A stretch of 24,274 nt of DNA, taken from Ruminococcus sp. UBA4240. Lineage in GTDB: Bacteria; Bacillota; Clostridia; Oscillospirales; Ruminococcaceae. The stretch lies in the NCBI GenBank assembly GCA_002395525.1, contig DGXE01000033.1, positions 1-24,274 on the forward strand, in the 5' to 3' direction. A program made the position numbers and the translations under genes. How positions within the stretch are numbered: the stretch's first letter is position 1; each line of letters opens with the position of its first letter. Shown here piece by piece: positions 15,224 to 21,631 of this stretch. Under the pieces are notes generated by a model. That model ran no database searches. It saw only the letters and a list, made by a program, of their open reading frames with translations, and was not told where the DNA came from.

Positions 15224-15249
15224 AACAAATGAACATTCATTCATTTGTT
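15224..15249 (-). promoter_or_regulatory. putative operator palindrome of the ZIP gene
   Basis: Perfect 10-base arms AACAAATGAA and TTCATTTGTT flank a 6-base centre. The site begins 3 bases downstream of the -10 box and covers the predicted start near 15245. Size and position fit a dimeric repressor site; TGAAC-type half-sites are reminiscent of ArsR/SmtB metal sensors, but the regulator family is an inference. Confidence 0.65.
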
Positions 15250-15251
15250 AC

Positions 15252-15280
15252 AGTATAGCATATTTACAAGCCTTTGTCAA
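15252..15280 (-). promoter_or_regulatory. promoter of the ZIP gene
   Basis: Minus strand: -35 TTGACA (15280-15275), a 17-base spacer ending in TGC (extended -10) and -10 TATACT (15257-15252). Confidence 0.88.
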
Positions 15281-15332
15281 GGGGGATACAGCTCACAACA
15301 GGGAAAGAAGAGCAAGGTATGACAGATACCCA

Positions 15333-15372
15333 TAAAAGTTTTGCCCATGAGCGTTCCAAAGCGCTCATGGGC
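15333..15372 (-). terminator. terminator of the hydrolase gene
   Basis: A perfect 11-bp stem on the minus strand, GCCCATGAGCG (15372-15362) and CGCTCATGGGC (15353-15343), is followed by AAAACTTTTATG. The tail is an imperfect T tract, so strength may be moderate. Confidence 0.75.
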
Positions 15373-15406
15373 ATTGTGCATTCATGCTGCTGAGATAGAT
15401 CAGGAT

Positions 15407-16477
15407 TTAACGATTCTTCTGTTTTTCTGCGATCTTGTGCAATAACTCTGAAAACTCTTCCGAACGTGATTCCAGCAGGCCGTGGGTCGCGTCCTTCATC
15501 ACGAACATTTCCTTTTCGGGAGCGTTCACCTGCTCGAAGTATTCACAGGCAAGCCAGTAATTTGTCTGATAATCCATATCTCCGTTTATATTGTAGTAGG
15601 GTACCTGATAATCATATCTGCCCAGCAGCGACAGCTTTGACATATCACCTGTGAAGAAATCCATGTACGGCTCGAATGATGCTTCATTGTTTTTGACATA
15701 CCCGATAAAATCTTTGATCGTATAGTTCGGGTTGAACAATATCGTAGTGCAGATGTTATAATCTGTGCCGTCCTTCATCATTCCGTAGCCGTATCTCTCC
15801 ATGATCTCGTTTCTTGCCATAAGAGCCTCTATTGTATCTGCATTGTCGGGAGACCATTTTTCAAGCAGCGCCTTTCCTTCTTCGTCACCATCGCTCCATT
15901 TCTGCGCTGCTTCGTAAAGTCTCTTTTCATTTTCCTGATCGTCGATGAACTGTCCCGTGCCGATAAATGCATCGTAGTATTCGGGATATTCGAGAGCTAA
16001 GTTTGCGCCGAACAGCGAACCCCAGGAATGTCCCAGGAGAGTGATCTTTTCCTTGCTCATGTAGTCAAGCAGATATTCGGTCATTTCCTTGCCGTCCTGC
16101 ATCATGATGTCTGCGGTGATGGTATCTGTCTTTGAGGTGTCGTAGCTTTTTCCGCAGTTTCTCTGATCCCACGTTACCACCGTATAAACGTCGCTCCACT
16201 TTCTTGTGAAGGCATAGTCCAGATGACTTGTCGCAGAACCCGGTCCGCCGTGCAGATACAGCAGAACGGGATTATCCTTGTCCTGTCCGTAAATGTTTAT
16301 CCACTGCTGTGTTCCGTTTATATCCACAAGCATAGATTCGTTGATACCGCCATCAGGTGTTTTGCTGCTTATTGACCTGCCGATCAGTCTTACAACAAGC
16401 AGTATAATTATTGCCGCCGCAAGTGTTATCAGTATTCCGAGCAGTATCTTTCCTGCTGTTTTAAGTGCTTTTTTCAT
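15407..16477 (-). CDS. membrane-anchored alpha/beta hydrolase, proline iminopeptidase-like
   Basis: A 356-residue protein with an N-terminal membrane anchor (about 11-31, after KKALKTAGK) and an external alpha/beta-hydrolase domain. Motifs: oxyanion-hole HGGPG (76-80), WDQRNCGKS (103-111, typical of proline iminopeptidases), nucleophile elbow GHSWGS (Ser151) and the catalytic histidine in DATHG (His332). The acid is probably within the NGDMDYQ stretch. HGGPG plus DQRxxGxS places it in the S33 prolyl-aminopeptidase group, so it may release N-terminal proline or act on other peptide or ester bonds outside the cell. The substrate is unproven. AAGGGA precedes the ATG. The gene is monocistronic with a strong promoter and appears somewhat less GC-rich than its neighbours. 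Confidence 0.87.
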   Translation of the reverse strand: MKKALKTAGKILLGILITLAAAIIILLVVRLIGRSISSKTPDGGINESMLVDINGTQQWINIYGQDKDNPVLLYLHGGPGSATSHLDYAFTRKWSDVYTVVTWDQRNCGKSYDTSKTDTITADIMMQDGKEMTEYLLDYMSKEKITLLGHSWGSLFGANLALEYPEYYDAFIGTGQFIDDQENEKRLYEAAQKWSDGDEEGKALLEKWSPDNADTIEALMARNEIMERYGYGMMKDGTDYNICTTILFNPNYTIKDFIGYVKNNEASFEPYMDFFTGDMSKLSLLGRYDYQVPYYNINGDMDYQTNYWLACEYFEQVNAPEKEMFVMKDATHGLLESRSEEFSELLHKIAEKQKNR

Positions 16478-16522
16478 ATAATCATGTCCCTTTCAATGGG
16501 ATAACGTTTTTTGTCAGTAACG

Positions 16523-16551
16523 ATTATAGCACATCATCTCTGTACTGTCAA
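16523..16551 (-). promoter_or_regulatory. promoter of the hydrolase gene
   Basis: Minus strand: consensus -35 TTGACA (16551-16546), a 17-base spacer ending in TGC (extended -10) and consensus -10 TATAAT (16528-16523). The leader to ATG 16477 is about 40 bases. Confidence 0.92.
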
Positions 16552-16557
16552 CATAAA

Positions 16558-16600
16558 ACGCCATAGTGCTTCTGACCTTACATCAGAAATACTATGGCGT
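16558..16600 (-). terminator. long hairpin ending the PRTase gene
   Basis: Outer arms ACGCCATAGT (16558-16567) and ACTATGGCGT (16591-16600) and inner arms TTCTGA (16570-16575) and TCAGAA (16583-16588) make a 16-bp stem with one 2x2 internal loop. On the minus strand TTTTATG follows. It ends 6 bases before the -35 of the next promoter and likely acts as the PRTase terminator. Confidence 0.65.
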
Positions 16601-16662
16601 AAAGCTTCTTTATGCGTACCGCACCTAAGCTCCTCTTGCTGCTGTACCTGTCCGCCCGATGC

Positions 16663-17289
16663 TCAGAGCTTTGAATAGCCGAAGGAGTTGATGAGTGCAT
16701 CCACCTTCATGCCGTTGGCGCACATGGGGCACTCCCCGGGGAGATAGTTCACGTAGTGAGGGAGATCCTCCTCGGTGAATATGGCGTTGACCTTGATGCC
16801 GTTTACCTCGTCAATGGCGGAGAATATGGCTGCAATGCCCACAAGCTGACCGTTGTAGTAGCGCATACACTCGTATGCACGGTTGATGCTCTTGCCTGTG
16901 GAGGCGGAGCTTACCAGTACAAGCACCTTCTTGCCCCATATCTTCTTCTGCACATTGTCCCTGAATATCATCTGGTTCACGGAGTTGGTCTCAGGGGTAA
17001 CAAGGCTGATGTCGCTGCCCTTGTTGATGCCGCTCTGGGAGAGGTCACGGGCAAGGAATGCCGCTAATATCTCCGTACCCTCAAGGCACACTATGGTGTC
17101 GATATATGTGCCCGACACGGCAGCCGCCAGTTCCTGAGCCGCCTCCTCAGCCATTTTGCAGCTGGTCTTGATGGATGTCATATCCACATAGAAATTAACG
17201 TGGGAGTGGTTCGTGGCGAAATGCCCCGGCATTATGCCGATAGATACCTTACCTGAACCGATGATCTTGAGCCTGTCTTCCATATACAT
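16663..17289 (-). CDS. orotate phosphoribosyltransferase-like protein
   Basis: A 208-residue type I PRTase-fold protein resembling PyrE-like proteins of Clostridia. The segment VLVLVSSASTGKS (122-134) aligns with the 13-residue PRPP loop (consensus ends D-D-x-x-T-x-G-x-[ST]). The small-residue loop STGKS is intact, but the two acidic residues that bind the ribose hydroxyls of PRPP are replaced by Val126-Ser127. The C-terminus carries CPMCANG (187-193), a possible zinc or redox pair. It could be a divergent enzyme or a PRPP/nucleotide-sensing protein; classic pyrimidine synthesis is not supported by neighbours. The start, ATG 17289, follows AAGGA; an in-frame ATG two codons on is equally possible. 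It has its own promoter and a hairpin terminator. Confidence 0.8.
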   Translation of the reverse strand: MYMEDRLKIIGSGKVSIGIMPGHFATNHSHVNFYVDMTSIKTSCKMAEEAAQELAAAVSGTYIDTIVCLEGTEILAAFLARDLSQSGINKGSDISLVTPETNSVNQMIFRDNVQKKIWGKKVLVLVSSASTGKSINRAYECMRYYNGQLVGIAAIFSAIDEVNGIKVNAIFTEEDLPHYVNYLPGECPMCANGMKVDALINSFGYSKL

Positions 17290-17336
17290 ACACCGTCCTT
17301 ATTGGTTTTGTCAGCCTATGGTCTGACGTTTTTTCC

Positions 17337-17365
17337 ATTATACCACACACAGACGGATTTTGCAA
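17337..17365 (-). promoter_or_regulatory. promoter of the PRTase-like gene
   Basis: Minus strand: -35 TTGCAA (17365-17360), a 17-base spacer ending in TGG (extended -10) and -10 TATAAT (17342-17337). No hairpin terminator separates it from the upstream lipoprotein gene, so read-through is also possible. Confidence 0.85.
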
Positions 17366-17397
17366 GATAAAAACGCAAAATGCTCACAAAATGCTCA

Positions 17398-17928
17398 TCA
17401 GCCATTACCGAAGGGTGTCAGCTCCACTTTGAGGGGGGCAGGCTCTCCTGCCGGGTCTATGATGGGGTAGGAATTGTTCACAGAGTCGTACTTCATGTAC
17501 CAGATCTCCGTTTCGCTGCCCCGCCAGTTGTCCGTGCGCAGCACATTGTCCCCGCACAGGTAGATGTAGTAGCCCTCCCCGAAGCCGGAGAATGTCCTCA
17601 TTGCGCCGAAATCTCCGTGCCATACGTACAGATCCGTAAAATGGGTAACCTCGCTGTCGTCAATGATGCCGATGAGCACCTCAAGGGCGCCATCCCCGTC
17701 CAGATCCACAAGATAGTAGCCTAATTTGCTGTTCTTCTCCTCGTCGGTGATATAGAGATCATCCCGCTCATTGGCCCAGTTGGAGGATACCCCCTCCTTA
17801 TAGTAATCAAGAGTCTGAGTGTACCAGTCCTCGGGTATCTTCCTCTGGCTCTCCCGCAGTGCCGCCCCCATTGCGCCGCAGCCCGAAAGCATAAGGGCAG
17901 AAAGGGCGATGGCAAATATCCTTTTCAT
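17398..17928 (-). CDS. small lipoprotein with a DxDxDG calcium-loop-like motif
   Basis: A 176-residue lipoprotein. The signal peptide MKRIFAIALSALMLSGCG has lipobox LSGC with lipidated Cys17. ATG 17928 is preferred over the frame opening at 17967 because of GGGAGGGG just upstream and the promoter at 17958-17986. Residues 71-87 (YYLVDLDGDGALEVLIG) match the calcium-binding loop seen in FG-GAP/VCBS and EF-hand-like surface repeats, occurring once. The rest is aromatic and acidic with no recognised domain. It is a typical small Clostridia surface lipoprotein of unknown role, probably binding Ca2+. A direct repeat TGAGCATTTTG follows the stop codon, but there is no real terminator. Confidence 0.82.
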   Translation of the reverse strand: MKRIFAIALSALMLSGCGAMGAALRESQRKIPEDWYTQTLDYYKEGVSSNWANERDDLYITDEEKNSKLGYYLVDLDGDGALEVLIGIIDDSEVTHFTDLYVWHGDFGAMRTFSGFGEGYYIYLCGDNVLRTDNWRGSETEIWYMKYDSVNNSYPIIDPAGEPAPLKVELTPFGNG

Positions 17929-17957
17929 TTTATCCCCTCCCAAAAGATGTTTTTTCC

Positions 17958-17986
17958 AGTATACCATTGTTCAAAGCTTGTGTCAA
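17958..17986 (-). promoter_or_regulatory. promoter of the small lipoprotein gene
   Basis: Minus strand: -35 TTGACA (17986-17981), a 17-base spacer ending in TGG (extended -10) and -10 TATACT (17963-17958). Confidence 0.88.
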
Positions 17987-18071
17987 TGTGCCGCCGGCTT
18001 TTTTAATTCCTAATCAAAAAATAATCACCGGGATTTAATAGTATATCAATACAATGAACCTTAAAAATTAA

Positions 18072-18100
18072 CAGACTTTTCTCTCCGTTTGATGTATAAT
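18072..18100 (+). promoter_or_regulatory. probable promoter of the MFS transporter gene
   Basis: A consensus -10 TATAAT (18095-18100) with a poor -35 CAGACT (18072-18077) at 17 bases. The weak -35 could mean activator dependence. The start would be near 18107. Confidence 0.55.
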
Positions 18101-18135
18101 AATAGTGTTTTGATTATCTTTAGGAGGAGTGTTTT

Positions 18136-19446
18136 ATGTCAGAAACCAAATCAGGCTGGCGCAGCAACAAATGGGTGCGTGCCGCCATACCCGCACTGCT
18201 GCTCCACTGCAGCATAGGTACTGTCTACTGCTGGTCCATCTTTTCCCAGGAGATAGCCGATTACATCGGCTTTACAAAGGGTGCCACCGAGTGGGCGTTT
18301 TCCTTTGCCATCTTCTTCCTCGGAATGTCTGCTGCATTCCTTGGCAACATCGTTGAAAAGGACATACACAAGTCATCCCTTATCGCCACTATCTGCTTTG
18401 CGGCAGGCATGGCAGGCACCGGCTTCTTCATCTGGTACGGCGGTGCCCATCAGCATTCACTTGTTTCCCTCATCGGCATATACATCAGCTACGGCTTTAT
18501 CATGGGCATTGGCCTTGGCACGGGCTATCTCTCCCCGGTAAAGACACTTATGCTCTGGTTCAGGGACAGGAAGGGCCTTGCAACAGGTCTTGCGGTGGCA
18601 GGCTTCGGTGCTGCAAAGGCAATTGCCTCCCCTATCATGCAGGCTATGCTTGACGGCATGGGACAGACGGGCATTTACAAGATGTTCTGGATACTGGCTG
18701 CTGTCTACTTTGTGATGATGTTTGTGGGACATCTCCTCCTTAAAAAGCCCGATGACTGGCACGAGCCCCAGGGAGATGAGAAAAAGCCCGGCATCATGGA
18801 AACACTCCGCACAAAGCCCCTTTCCAACTACATCGGCATCTGGCTCATGTTCTACATCAACATCACCTGCGGCCTTGCCCTTATCTCACAGGAGAAGATG
18901 ATCGTCAAGTGCATAGGCCTTGCGGCTTCTGCGGGCATCATCTCCACCATATCCGCCATATTCAACGCCGGCGGCCGTCTGGGCTTCTCCGCCTGGGCTG
19001 ACACCTTGAAGGACAGAAACACCATCTACAAGCTCATATTCGGTCTTTCCATCATATTCACCGCACTTGTCATCTTCACAAAGGGCATAGAAAACGGCAC
19101 AGGCAATGTAATTCTCATCGCCCTTGTGCTTGGCCTTATCTTCGTTGTGAACGCAGGATACGGCGGCGGCTTCTCCAACGTGCCCACACTTCTTTCCGAC
19201 CACTACGGCATGGGGAGCATCTCCGCAATACACGGCATAACCCTTTCAGCCTGGGCATTTGCGGGGCTTACCGGCAACCAGATGGCTACATGGATAGTAA
19301 ATCACTTCGGTGAATGGGTAGACCATGACGGTGTTCAGATGAACCCTGTAGGCTATCAGACCGTGCTAATTGCCACCTGCGCACTGTATGTAGTAGCCCT
19401 TATCCTGTGCTTCGTACTTGTAAAGCCTACCAACAAGAAGCAGTAA
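18136..19446 (+). CDS. MFS transporter, oxalate/formate antiporter (OFA) family
   Basis: A 436-residue, twelve-helix major facilitator. Family signs are GTVYCWSIF in helix 1 (about 28-36), the helix 2-3 loop after FFLGMSAAFLG, GIGLGTGYLSPVKTLMLWF with RDRKGLATGLAVAGFGAAKA in helices 4-5, and YGGGFSNVPTLLSDHYG (about 336-352) in the second half; these fit the OFA family. Members exchange small organic acids, such as oxalate/formate, but many are uncharacterised, so the substrate is open (carboxylates are most likely). A strong Shine-Dalgarno AGGAGG lies 8 bases before ATG 18136. It is monocistronic with its own terminator, and no oxalate or formate metabolism genes are adjacent. Confidence 0.9.
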   Translation: MSETKSGWRSNKWVRAAIPALLLHCSIGTVYCWSIFSQEIADYIGFTKGATEWAFSFAIFFLGMSAAFLGNIVEKDIHKSSLIATICFAAGMAGTGFFIWYGGAHQHSLVSLIGIYISYGFIMGIGLGTGYLSPVKTLMLWFRDRKGLATGLAVAGFGAAKAIASPIMQAMLDGMGQTGIYKMFWILAAVYFVMMFVGHLLLKKPDDWHEPQGDEKKPGIMETLRTKPLSNYIGIWLMFYINITCGLALISQEKMIVKCIGLAASAGIISTISAIFNAGGRLGFSAWADTLKDRNTIYKLIFGLSIIFTALVIFTKGIENGTGNVILIALVLGLIFVVNAGYGGGFSNVPTLLSDHYGMGSISAIHGITLSAWAFAGLTGNQMATWIVNHFGEWVDHDGVQMNPVGYQTVLIATCALYVVALILCFVLVKPTNKKQ

Positions 19447-19466
19447 AACTCGTTTTGCAAAACATA

Positions 19467-19502
19467 ATCGCCCGGATCGGCTGATCCGGGCGATCACTTT
19501 TT
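19467..19502 (+). terminator. terminator of the MFS gene
   Basis: A perfect 12-bp stem, ATCGCCCGGATC (19467-19478) and GATCCGGGCGAT (19483-19494), loop GGCT, is followed by CAC and TTTTT (19498-19502). It sits between convergent genes and may also serve the minus-strand gene ending at 19515. Confidence 0.9.
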
Positions 19503-19514
19503 CAGTTCGGAGCA

Positions 19515-21032
19515 TCATGCAGCTATGGGAGCCAGAGCCAGAAGCACCACAGCGATCACTGCGGGTACCGTGACCGTATCATACTTGCTGGGAGTGAACA
19601 GCTCCGCTGCCGTACCGCAGAAGGCTGCCGTCAGGGATGTGAGGAGCAGAGCCGGTACAGGCATTTTATGACTGAAATGCAGCACACAGACCCCGCAGAC
19701 AATCGAGACTGCAAGCATGGCGCCGCTGCCCTCCCAGGACTTTTTGCCGTCTGTCCCTTTCAGATGCACCTTGTGCTTTCCCAGCGGTATACCTACCAGT
19801 GCCGCCGCTGCATCCCCCGTGCCCCACATGAGTATTGCCGCTGCGGCGATGTATGTTTTTCCGAATATTCCCCATGTGACAGTGATGAGCGCCGCAAACA
19901 TCAGAAAGAGCATCAGCAGGCTTTTGCGTATTTCACCGGGCTCCTTCTGTACGAACAGCTTGCCGTACCAGGGCTCTTTTTCAAGCAGCCGCAGCACAGG
20001 ATAAAATACAGCAGCGATAAGAACCGATGTAAGTGCAGGCGGCTTCCAGTCCGCTGCGGTAAGTATCATGACTGTAACACAGGTGAAGGCAATAATGTGC
20101 AGTATCTTGCGGAAAACAAAGGACGGCACCTTCGTAAGGAAACGTATGGGAATTATCACGATCACGCACGGGATTATGAATTTTACAAATGTGCCAAGGC
20201 AGCGCATTATATCAATAAACAGGGGATATTTCGATAAAAAGCCCCAATAGTTAAGTATAAGCATGGCAGCCCCAAGCACTGTCAGAACGCCGCCGGTGAT
20301 AAGGCCCACTGTGCGGCTTTTCACACGGTTGGCAAAGCGGGCGGACACAAGGCTTGCCGCCGTTGCGACTATGATGCACACAAGCATTACGCTCCATTTT
20401 TCAAGCACTATGGCAGGGTGTATCAGGATATGGCTGACTGATGCGATGAGAGCAGTGAATGTCATGATAAAGGTGCTCGTTCCCACCGCTGTTTTCAGCT
20501 CCATACCCAGGAAGGCAGTAAAGACTATCAGCATCATCATTCCGCCTCCGGTACCCACAAAGCCTGCACCAAACCCGATGGTGACCCCGAAGAAAAGGGA
20601 GATGACAATACCCTTCACATCCAGCCTTTCACCCCTGGCAGCACCGTTGCTGCGGCTTGTGTCAGGCTTTACCAGAAAGCGTATCCCGATAAAGAAGGTA
20701 AGGAAAAGTGTGAACCCGCCCAGCACCACGTTCCCCACGATATAGGCGGCATAGCTGCCCACAGTGCTCATTGCCAGAATGCAGACGAGCATGAGCCACC
20801 CCCGTTTAAGGTCGATGTTCTTATGCTTCCCGTAGGTATAGGTCGTAACTGCGGAGCCCAGGATATCCGACGCAAGGGCTATGGCAGTAGCCTGATAGGC
20901 TCCGGTCTCTCCGGCAAAGGAGGGGCAGAGCACTATCATTATCGGCACCATAACCGTGGCAGCGGACAACCCTGCCAGTCCTGTCCCTACACCTGCAAGC
21001 AGTGCAGCTATGATATACCAGAACCACTCCAT
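19515..21032 (-). CDS. TauE/SafE permease fused to a dolichol/phytol-kinase-like domain
   Basis: A 505-residue membrane protein with two domains in one uninterrupted frame. Residues 1 to about 262 are a TauE/SafE (sulfite/organosulfonate exporter-type) permease with the paired motifs GVGTGLAGLSAATVMVP (15-30) and GFGAGFVGTGGGMMM (153-167). Residues about 270-505 resemble CTP-dependent isoprenoid-lipid kinases (SEC59/DGK1/VTE5, CTP_transf_1 superfamily): FRKILHI (307-313), GTGDAAAALVG (404-414), GKHK (418-421), KSWEGS (431-436) and the closing AELFTPSKYDTVTVP (476-490). The kinase-like half would phosphorylate a polyprenol or similar lipid; the permease half would move a small anion. ATG 21032 is chosen because GGGGGGA precedes it; the frame extends to 21071. 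A palindrome overlaps its promoter. The coupling of the two functions is unexplained. Confidence 0.85.
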   Translation of the reverse strand: MEWFWYIIAALLAGVGTGLAGLSAATVMVPIMIVLCPSFAGETGAYQATAIALASDILGSAVTTYTYGKHKNIDLKRGWLMLVCILAMSTVGSYAAYIVGNVVLGGFTLFLTFFIGIRFLVKPDTSRSNGAARGERLDVKGIVISLFFGVTIGFGAGFVGTGGGMMMLIVFTAFLGMELKTAVGTSTFIMTFTALIASVSHILIHPAIVLEKWSVMLVCIIVATAASLVSARFANRVKSRTVGLITGGVLTVLGAAMLILNYWGFLSKYPLFIDIMRCLGTFVKFIIPCVIVIIPIRFLTKVPSFVFRKILHIIAFTCVTVMILTAADWKPPALTSVLIAAVFYPVLRLLEKEPWYGKLFVQKEPGEIRKSLLMLFLMFAALITVTWGIFGKTYIAAAAILMWGTGDAAAALVGIPLGKHKVHLKGTDGKKSWEGSGAMLAVSIVCGVCVLHFSHKMPVPALLLTSLTAAFCGTAAELFTPSKYDTVTVPAVIAVVLLALAPIAA

Positions 21033-21054
21033 ATTTTCCCCCCGCTTTTGTCTT

Positions 21055-21090
21055 ATTATAGCAAACGACAAAACCTTTTGGCGTTTGCTA
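21055..21090 (-). promoter_or_regulatory. extended -10 promoter overlapped by a 32-bp palindrome
   Basis: Minus strand: -10 TATAAT (21060-21055) with TGC before it, but the -35 position (21083-21078, CGCCAA) is poor. A near-perfect palindrome fills 21059-21090: TAGCAAACG (21059-21067) with CGTTTGCTA (21082-21090) and inner CAAAA/TTTTG, with only two mismatched pairs in 16. It could be an operator for a regulator of the TauE-kinase gene, or part of the adjacent repeat block. Confidence 0.55.
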
Positions 21091-21099
21091 TTTGCCGAT

Positions 21100-21191
21100 T
21101 CGCAGGTCGCAAGCTTCAGCTTGGCGCAGTGCGAGGCACTTCAAATAATTTTATAGTGAATGTCAAATTCATTTCGACATTCACTATAAAA
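21100..21191. repeat. palindromic intergenic element with 16-bp inverted repeat
   Basis: Two structures follow each other. 21100-21134 is a nested hairpin (TCGCA/TGCGA outside, CAAGC-TTCA-GCTTG inside). 21149-21191 is a perfect 16-base inverted repeat, TTTTATAGTGAATGTC and its complement, around an 11-base loop. The inner CAAGC-TTC-GCTTG-GCGCAG core resembles 7578-7602. The look is of a dispersed MITE- or REP-like element; no gene lies here. Confidence 0.6.
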
Positions 21192-21219
21192 ACAGCCTCA
21201 CCCGCACTGCGGATGAGGC
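21188..21219 (-). terminator. terminator of the ribosomal alpha operon
   Basis: On the minus strand GCCTCATCCGC (21219-21209), loop AGT and GCGGGTGAGGC (21205-21195) form an 11-bp stem with one G-T pair. It is followed by TGTTTTTAT. It lies 17 bases after the rplQ stop codon. Confidence 0.9.
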
Positions 21220-21236
21220 CATTGCTTTTCCGGTGA

Positions 21237-21578
21237 TCAAACCAGCTCGATAACTGCCATCTCAGCAGCGTCACCACGACGGGGACCTACCTTGATGATC
21301 CTTGTATAGCCGCCGTTTCTGTCGGCGTACTTGGGAGCGGTCTCATCAAAGAGCTTCTTTACAACGCTTTCCTTAGTAACATAGGAAAGTACCTTACGCT
21401 TGGAAGCAAGGTCGTTGGTCTTGGCTGTGGTTATCATCTTTTCTGCCATAGAGCGAACTTCCTTTGCTCTTGTGACAGTTGTTTCTATCCTGCCGTTTTC
21501 AAGCAGATAAGTTACCATAGCACGGAGCATAGCCTTTCTGTGGTCGCTTGTGCGGCCAAGCTTTCTGGATCCTGCCAT
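21237..21578 (-). CDS. rplQ: 50S ribosomal protein L17
   Basis: 113 residues, a normal length for bacterial L17. The family opening GSRKLGRTSDHRKAMLRAMV, the central NGRIETTVTRAKEVR and the closing GPRRGDAAEMAVIELV are all present. ATG 21578 is chosen over the in-frame ATG at 21587 because AAAGGA lies 8 bases before it while the earlier ATG overlaps that site, and L17 proteins start with M-[AP]-G-x-R-K-L. L17 sits near the exit tunnel of the large subunit. It is the last gene of the alpha operon, 53 bases after rpoA, followed by the terminator. Confidence 0.97.
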   Translation of the reverse strand: MAGSRKLGRTSDHRKAMLRAMVTYLLENGRIETTVTRAKEVRSMAEKMITTAKTNDLASKRKVLSYVTKESVVKKLFDETAPKYADRNGGYTRIIKVGPRRGDAAEMAVIELV

Positions 21579-21631
21579 TGTATTCATCCTTTCTCAAAGG
21601 TGCCGTAAGGCACCAAAAGCTGTGGTTGGTA

